From positions 1-17,298 of the forward strand of contig CAMOXW010000181.1 of assembly GCA_946629405.1 (NCBI GenBank): a DNA stretch of 17,298 bases. Direction: 5' to 3'. Below are positions 13,012 to 17,298 of the stretch, in pieces. A program made the translations under genes and the position numbers. Origin of the DNA: an uncultured Ruminococcus sp. (GTDB lineage Bacteria > Bacillota_A > Clostridia > Oscillospirales > Ruminococcaceae). Within the stretch, counting starts at the first letter, position 1, and each line of letters begins with the position of its first letter. The notes below the pieces were generated by a model. The model did not search any database. It was not told the origin of the DNA and saw only the letters and a list, made by a program, of their open reading frames with translations.

Positions 13012-15627
13012 TTACTTTTTGAAAATAGCTCTTCTGAGCAGTATTGCGTCATATACAGTAGTTCTTCCGTCGTCGTTCATGTCAGTATCAGCGATAGTCT
13101 TTACCCTGCCGGTGAGGTAGCCGCTGAGCGTTACGATATCCGAGATATTTACCTCGCCGTCGCCGTTGTAGTCGCCTTTCAGCGCCTCCGGACTGCCAGC
13201 CTTGTAGTAAGCCTTCAGGGTCACGTCTGAGGAAAGGTTCAGCTCAAGTTCAGGGGAAACAAGGTCTGATGCAGGTATATCCGCGCCTGTGACCTCCCAG
13301 TGGTCGAAGCTGAAGCCTTCATAGGGAACGGCAGAAACTGTCAGGGTCTGGTCGCTGAAATATCTTCCCTTCCAGCTCATAAGTCCGCCGAGGGAGAGGG
13401 TATTGACGTGGATAGAACCGGAATTTGTGTCATTGCTTACGGTGAGAAACTTATCCTGACCGGTAATTCCGGCGGAGGCCTTCATGTGCTGCATGATATT
13501 ATTGAAGCGCTGCAAATAGAAGGACTTTATAGTATTGACCTCACTTTCATACTGCTGCTCAGGACTGCCGCCCCACATGGAGCTGCCGGCGCCGAAGCGC
13601 TTCTGCGAATTGATTATCTCATCGCGGTAGAGGTTGTCATAGTGTGACGAAGCGCTTATGACTTTGTCCTCAGCGAAGTTGTAATTGCCGAGGTCCATGA
13701 GCGTGATATTGAACTGATCGCGGAACTCTTTATTCCTCATAAGGTTGGTGAACATCCGGCAGTAGTTGTCTTCATTGCGCGATATACGGTCGAAGGAATT
13801 CCGGTCAGCGGCGGTTTCGTTGCCGTATAGACCTGTTGAGAGCTCGGTATCAAACAGGAACATTCTCCATTTTCCGTCGGTGTAGGGATTCCCCTCCTCG
13901 GGAGCAGAGGCGCGCCATGCGGCGAAGTTATTCTGCGGCCAGTCTGTATTATTCCAGTATATCTGAGCAGCGCAGTAGTCTATATAGCTCTGTATATCGA
14001 GCTTTTCAGTGACTTTCTGGTAATTTGAGGAATTGCTGAGGTCGCTGCCGGCGCAGAAATTCACGAGATCCTCCCATTCACGCAGGTCAGCGTCAGTGCC
14101 TTCCTCGATCTCCCCGTTTTTGACGATAATGGCGTCGTTCTTTTCGACGCCGAAATGAGACTTGAGGTAATCGGCGTTGACTTTTTCGATTATCTGGTAA
14201 ATTCCCCAGTATTCACCGTCGAGGAACACCACGCACTCGCTGGTAGTCTGGACAGCCATATTCCTGTCACGGACGAGAGACTGGTTTATTGAATCACGGA
14301 AGAAGGCGTATCCATTGTCGTTGCCGCCGTTGCGGAGAGTGATGCCGTCGAAGGAGTCGATGACCTTGCCGTTCTTTTTCTTGACGGCAGCACCGTCGAA
14401 GAAGTCAAAATCGAGAGAGGTCTTGCCGTAGTCTGCGCGGGAATAGATATTGAAGCTTTTCTGAGCGTAGGATCTTGAAGCGGCGCCCTTGATACGGATG
14501 CCTACGTCCTGCGAGAGCACGCTCTCGCCGTTGACGAAAAACTCGAAGGAAGCCGGGCGCTCCCACTCTCTGCCGTGCTGGGTATAATTCGCAGCCATTT
14601 CCCATGTATTCAACATACCGAAGCCGGGGAAGCCCCAGCCGCCGGTATTTTTGTTCTCATCGTCGTAGACCTTGCCCTTGACGTAGATACCGGTCTCGTA
14701 GTCAAACAGATTATCGGGATCGGTGACAAGAGAAACTACCTTGATATCGCTGCGGTACTTATCGTAGGGCTTGCCGAGGAAGTAGGTATTTGTGGCTATA
14801 GCGCTCGTTCTGCCCTGTGCGTCAACTGCAACAGCACGGATTATGGCAGCTTTGTCAACGAGCTCACTCGGAGGATTTACCTCTGCTGCACTTATATCGG
14901 TGCGGGCACTGTAAACATTCGGGTTGCCGGAGCAGTCGCTTATTTTTATTGGAGCGGTATACTTTTCGGATGAAGATGTCGGGTCGCTGCCGTCAGTGGT
15001 ATAGTATACCGTGCAGCCCTGCGGTGCAGAAATAGTGAGGTCGAAGTCACTTCCGTAAAAGCCGCTTTTGGCGGAGAATTCAGGAAGTTTTACTGCATTG
15101 GAACCCTCTGGAGCGGAGTTCGGCGCAGCGGGAGTTGCCGTGAGAACAAAGTATTCACCGCTGCCGTCGGGATACTGACCGTAGCTTACGTCAGCCGCAA
15201 GCGATTCAAAGGTGACGGTATCGACAGCAGTACCGTTCTTGTCGGTAAGTGTGAGCGTTTCGCCGGATGTGGAAAGTCCGAACGGAGCGATATCTGTGCC
15301 GGTTGCGGTACCGTCACAGGCAATTGTGAGCCTTCCGCCGGCGGGGATAGATGTTCCTTCGGGGAAGGTATAGCGGTAAGGCTTGGCAGCCTTATCAGAA
15401 AGACCCCAGCCGGAGATATCGACCGCAGAGGACGAGCTGTTGTAGAGCTCTATCCAGTCGTAAAGTCCGCCGGAGATGTTATAGCCGGTATTTTTTGCAC
15501 ATACCTCGTTGATAGTAACGGAGGCTGATGCAGCGTGTGTTTTAGCCGGAAGATAGCCGGCAGTCCCGAGCAGGAGAGCAAGGCTCATAATGCCTGCGGC
15601 TGCTTTTCTGAAATTAGATTTTCTCAT
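13012..15627 (-). CDS. Secreted lamin-tail / CotH kinase / dockerin protein
   Basis: 871 residues from the ATG at 15627. The in-frame ATG at 15645 is rejected because GGAGGGG, the ribosome binding site, lies between the two, 7 bases before 15627. Order: signal peptide to ~33; lamin-tail domain ~37-160 (INEVCAKNTG, DWIELYNSSS, VDISGWGLSD); chitobiase-like Ig-type domain ~184-285 (VYYTTDGSDPT); CotH kinase domain ~292-700 (FVNGESVLSQDVGIRIKG, QKSFNIYSR, FLDGEYWGIYQIIEK, WRMFLFDTELSTG); InlB-type beta repeat ~725-808 (GFSFDHWEV); type I dockerin ~818-871 (GDYNGDGEVNISD and DMNDDGRTTVYD). CotH proteins are atypical secreted protein kinases, first known from Bacillus spore coat. The dockerin would tie this one to a cell-surface scaffold. 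Its shorter dockerin differs from the two at 413-3672. Substrates are unknown; a structural or binding role without kinase activity is possible. Confidence 0.92.
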   Translation of the reverse strand: MRKSNFRKAAAGIMSLALLLGTAGYLPAKTHAASASVTINEVCAKNTGYNISGGLYDWIELYNSSSSAVDISGWGLSDKAAKPYRYTFPEGTSIPAGGRLTIACDGTATGTDIAPFGLSTSGETLTLTDKNGTAVDTVTFESLAADVSYGQYPDGSGEYFVLTATPAAPNSAPEGSNAVKLPEFSAKSGFYGSDFDLTISAPQGCTVYYTTDGSDPTSSSEKYTAPIKISDCSGNPNVYSARTDISAAEVNPPSELVDKAAIIRAVAVDAQGRTSAIATNTYFLGKPYDKYRSDIKVVSLVTDPDNLFDYETGIYVKGKVYDDENKNTGGWGFPGFGMLNTWEMAANYTQHGREWERPASFEFFVNGESVLSQDVGIRIKGAASRSYAQKSFNIYSRADYGKTSLDFDFFDGAAVKKKNGKVIDSFDGITLRNGGNDNGYAFFRDSINQSLVRDRNMAVQTTSECVVFLDGEYWGIYQIIEKVNADYLKSHFGVEKNDAIIVKNGEIEEGTDADLREWEDLVNFCAGSDLSNSSNYQKVTEKLDIQSYIDYCAAQIYWNNTDWPQNNFAAWRASAPEEGNPYTDGKWRMFLFDTELSTGLYGNETAADRNSFDRISRNEDNYCRMFTNLMRNKEFRDQFNITLMDLGNYNFAEDKVISASSHYDNLYRDEIINSQKRFGAGSSMWGGSPEQQYESEVNTIKSFYLQRFNNIMQHMKASAGITGQDKFLTVSNDTNSGSIHVNTLSLGGLMSWKGRYFSDQTLTVSAVPYEGFSFDHWEVTGADIPASDLVSPELELNLSSDVTLKAYYKAGSPEALKGDYNGDGEVNISDIVTLSGYLTGRVKTIADTDMNDDGRTTVYDAILLRRAIFKK

Positions 15628-15696
15628 TTCAATGCCCCTCCACATTGTTATGAATTGATTTTCATGAATGAGGTGAACAATACACCAATTAAAATC

Positions 15697-15725
15697 AGTA
15701 TAACATTTGTGTCACAATTTGTCAA
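15697..15725 (-). promoter_or_regulatory. Promoter of the CotH gene with palindrome in its spacer
   Basis: On the minus strand TTGACA (15725-15720), 17 bases, TATACT (15702-15697), with TG one base before the -10. The spacer holds the perfect 11-base palindrome TTGTGACACAA (15717-15707), placed where a bound repressor would block RNA polymerase. No terminator is visible between the upstream GGDEF-like gene (stop at 15769) and this promoter, so read-through is also possible. Confidence 0.75.
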
Positions 15726-15768
15726 TAACTTTCATCAAAAAGCGCAAAATATGGCAAATGAGAATATA

Positions 15769-17298
15769 TCAGATGTATGCCTGCTTTTTCAGAAGTGCGG
15801 TTACAGTCCTTCCGATAATGGCGAAGTAGTTGATGTCGGAGACCGACCATTTCTTGAAGCGTGAGATATAGCAGAAGGATATCATGCCCTTTATGACGCT
15901 GTCCTCGGTCATGAGGTACTGCACCGCTCCGCCGATATTCTCTGAGGTGAGCTGTGAGAAGGCGTTGTCGTCACGTCCTTCAAGCTCGCCTACGTTGTCG
16001 ATAATGAATAGACCGTCACCGGAAAAGCGCTCTGTATAGCGGTTTTCAAAGAGGTAGGCAGCGTTCTTTGAGGAGGCATTTCCACAGCTCAGGATAAGCC
16101 CCATGTCGTTGCCGGCAAAGACACAGATATCATCGATAGCGAATTTTGAACGTATCTGTTCGAGAAGGACGGAGATATCCGGCACACGTCCGAGCACAAG
16201 GCTTTCGGCGAGCTGACCGGCGAAGCTGAGCTTTTCGGAGGCGTCGCCCTGATTATTGAGATATACTATTTTGTTTTTGGCGTCTTTTTCTACGGGGCCG
16301 TGCTTGTTAATATCGTAGATGACATAGCGGTTCTGACCCTTTTCCTGTGCAAGGAACAGGGCTTTGTCCGCCTGCATAAAGAGCTCCTCGTAGCTGGTGC
16401 TGTCAACAGGATAGGTCGAAACGCCCATTGAGCAGGTCAGACGGAAGTTTGCGAAGCGGTCGGCAAAGGCAAACTCAGTCTTGGTGCGTATTGCGCGGAG
16501 GATGCCGCGAAGGTCCTCCTCATCACGGGTATTTTCGAGGACGATAAGGAAGCCGCCGCCGTTTATTCTTCCGGCGATGCCGCGGGGACCTGCCTCGCTT
16601 CGGATTATTCCGGCGATGGTGTAGATCACCTCGTCACCGAACATATGCCCGTAGCTGTTGTTGATGCCGGTGAAATCGTCGATATCGAGGATAACGAGAT
16701 TGACGTTATACTGGGGCTTCGAGGTGATGATCTCCTCGGCGAAGGCGGTTATCGCGCGTTTGTTGAGCAAGCCGGAGAGTGAGTCCTTGTTGGTTTCGAG
16801 GGCAAGGTTGACGTCGCGGCTCCTCTGGCGGGAGGTTACGACGGAAATGACTCCGCAGACCTTTCTGGTGTCCGGATCGTCGAAGCGGGTTATTCCCCTG
16901 AAAAGACACATTTCACGCGCTTTTCCGCCGGTGAGTGCGGAGGTCTCGAGCTCATAGTCAAAACGGTAGACGCCGCTGCGGATATCCCTGCAAAGGCTGT
17001 TGAAGGTCTCTATATAGCGGGAGAGGACGAAGCCGGATTCGATGCAGCTCAGCCGCCATGTTTCGAGGTCCTCGTCAGAGAGGACGATGTCGCGGAAGCT
17101 GTCAAACATATATATCCTGAGCTTTTTTGTAGTGAAGGAATATTCAAAGGCAAGATCGCTGATAAGACTCAGGAAATAGCGCTGCTCGGAGAGAAGCTTT
17201 TCGCGGCTGTAAGCGATAGCCTCAAGAGAGAAGACGTCGCTGAAGGAAATGCTGTAGAGCGGCTCGTGGGCGTCGTCCGGGAGCTTTCTGACAGAGGC
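15769..17298 (-). CDS. PAS / degenerate GGDEF / GAF-like signalling protein (5' end outside window)
   Basis: The frame is open from the right edge to the stop at 15769. The ATG at 17109 is internal, since 63 codons before it read through without a stop and look coding (for example RYFLSLISDLAFEYS). 509 residues are visible. In this numbering ~45-180 is PAS-like (LAFEYSF, CLFRGITRF); ~175-340 is a GGDEF domain (NKDSLSGLLNKRA, ILDIDDF, INNSYGHMFGDEV, CSMGVSTYP, ADKALFLAQEKGQNRYVIYD); the last ~150 residues look GAF-like. Active diguanylate cyclases make cyclic di-GMP. Here the signature GGDEF/GGEEF is GRINGGGFL, so the acidic metal- and substrate-binding residues are missing, and no RxxD inhibitory site precedes it. 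The protein is probably a receptor or scaffold rather than an enzyme. No transmembrane segment is visible in this part. Confidence 0.85.
   Translation of the reverse strand, partial: ASVRKLPDDAHEPLYSISFSDVFSLEAIAYSREKLLSEQRYFLSLISDLAFEYSFTTKKLRIYMFDSFRDIVLSDEDLETWRLSCIESGFVLSRYIETFNSLCRDIRSGVYRFDYELETSALTGGKAREMCLFRGITRFDDPDTRKVCGVISVVTSRQRSRDVNLALETNKDSLSGLLNKRAITAFAEEIITSKPQYNVNLVILDIDDFTGINNSYGHMFGDEVIYTIAGIIRSEAGPRGIAGRINGGGFLIVLENTRDEEDLRGILRAIRTKTEFAFADRFANFRLTCSMGVSTYPVDSTSYEELFMQADKALFLAQEKGQNRYVIYDINKHGPVEKDAKNKIVYLNNQGDASEKLSFAGQLAESLVLGRVPDISVLLEQIRSKFAIDDICVFAGNDMGLILSCGNASSKNAAYLFENRYTERFSGDGLFIIDNVGELEGRDDNAFSQLTSENIGGAVQYLMTEDSVIKGMISFCYISRFKKWSVSDINYFAIIGRTVTALLKKQAYI

Noticed and set aside
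15628..15645. Upstream ATG at 15645 as the CotH start
   Set aside because: The ribosome binding site GGAGGGG lies between it and the ATG at 15627, so it would be inside the coding region.
1..17298. CRISPR array, tRNA, rRNA or intact insertion sequence
   Set aside because: No regularly spaced repeats, cloverleaf genes, rRNA sequence or transposase reading frame were seen on either strand.

Overview
The window looks like chromosome from an anaerobic, fibre-degrading Firmicute of the Ruminococcus type (R. flavefaciens / R. champanellensis relatives). This is inferred from three secreted proteins ending in type I dockerins, one of them a CBM35-like/GH26/dockerin beta-mannanase, from a CotH-kinase protein carrying a dockerin, and from housekeeping genes of clostridial type. 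No phage or intact mobile element is present.

Layout. 1-117 is the 3' end of a UPF0371/DUF1846 gene, followed by a folded 3' region and a promoter. 413-3672 (+) holds two dockerin proteins: one with an unrecognised N-terminal domain, and a GH26 mannanase with its own consensus promoter. folC (+) starts 18 bases after the mannanase terminator with no visible promoter of its own. It converges on a rodA-like SEDS gene (-) across a bidirectional terminator. 6346-10637 (-) is a tight cluster, coaX - coaBC - unknown membrane protein - comM/yifB, with an extended -10 promoter before coaX. Diverging from it is a short + strand unit with a perfect -35/-10 promoter: a DUF1508 (YegP-type) tandem-repeat protein and a 52-residue rubredoxin. 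11628-12171 is a gene graveyard: the frameshifted C-terminus of a large serine recombinase (-) abuts the decayed end of an extracellular solute-binding protein (+). 12280-15627 (-) is a pair: a large secreted lamin-tail/CotH-kinase/dockerin protein, followed after 15 bases by a zinc-ribbon membrane protein. 15769 to the window edge (-) is a PAS/degenerate-GGDEF/GAF-like signalling protein that is cut by the edge.

How it fits together. The dockerin proteins would be exported and docked on a cell-surface scaffold. The mannanase attacks mannan, and the CotH protein could phosphorylate other extracellular or cellulosomal proteins. The CotH dockerin differs clearly from the other two, so it probably uses a different cohesin. 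CoaX and CoaBC supply 4'-phosphopantetheine, FolC supplies folates, and RodA polymerises peptidoglycan.

Most interesting points: (1) CoaX and CoaBC both have substitutions at positions normally almost invariant (Arg to Gln after the catalytic-region Asp; active-site Cys to Asn). (2) A cellulosome-targeted CotH kinase is paired with a zinc-ribbon membrane protein and has a palindrome inside its promoter spacer. (3) The mannanase catalytic domain carries a ~60-residue insert containing two similar Cys motifs. (4) The GGDEF motif is degenerate. (5) Two gene remnants are fused at 11628-12171. (6) A three-way-junction-like RNA fold precedes the first dockerin gene. No clearly new defence or mobile system was found.
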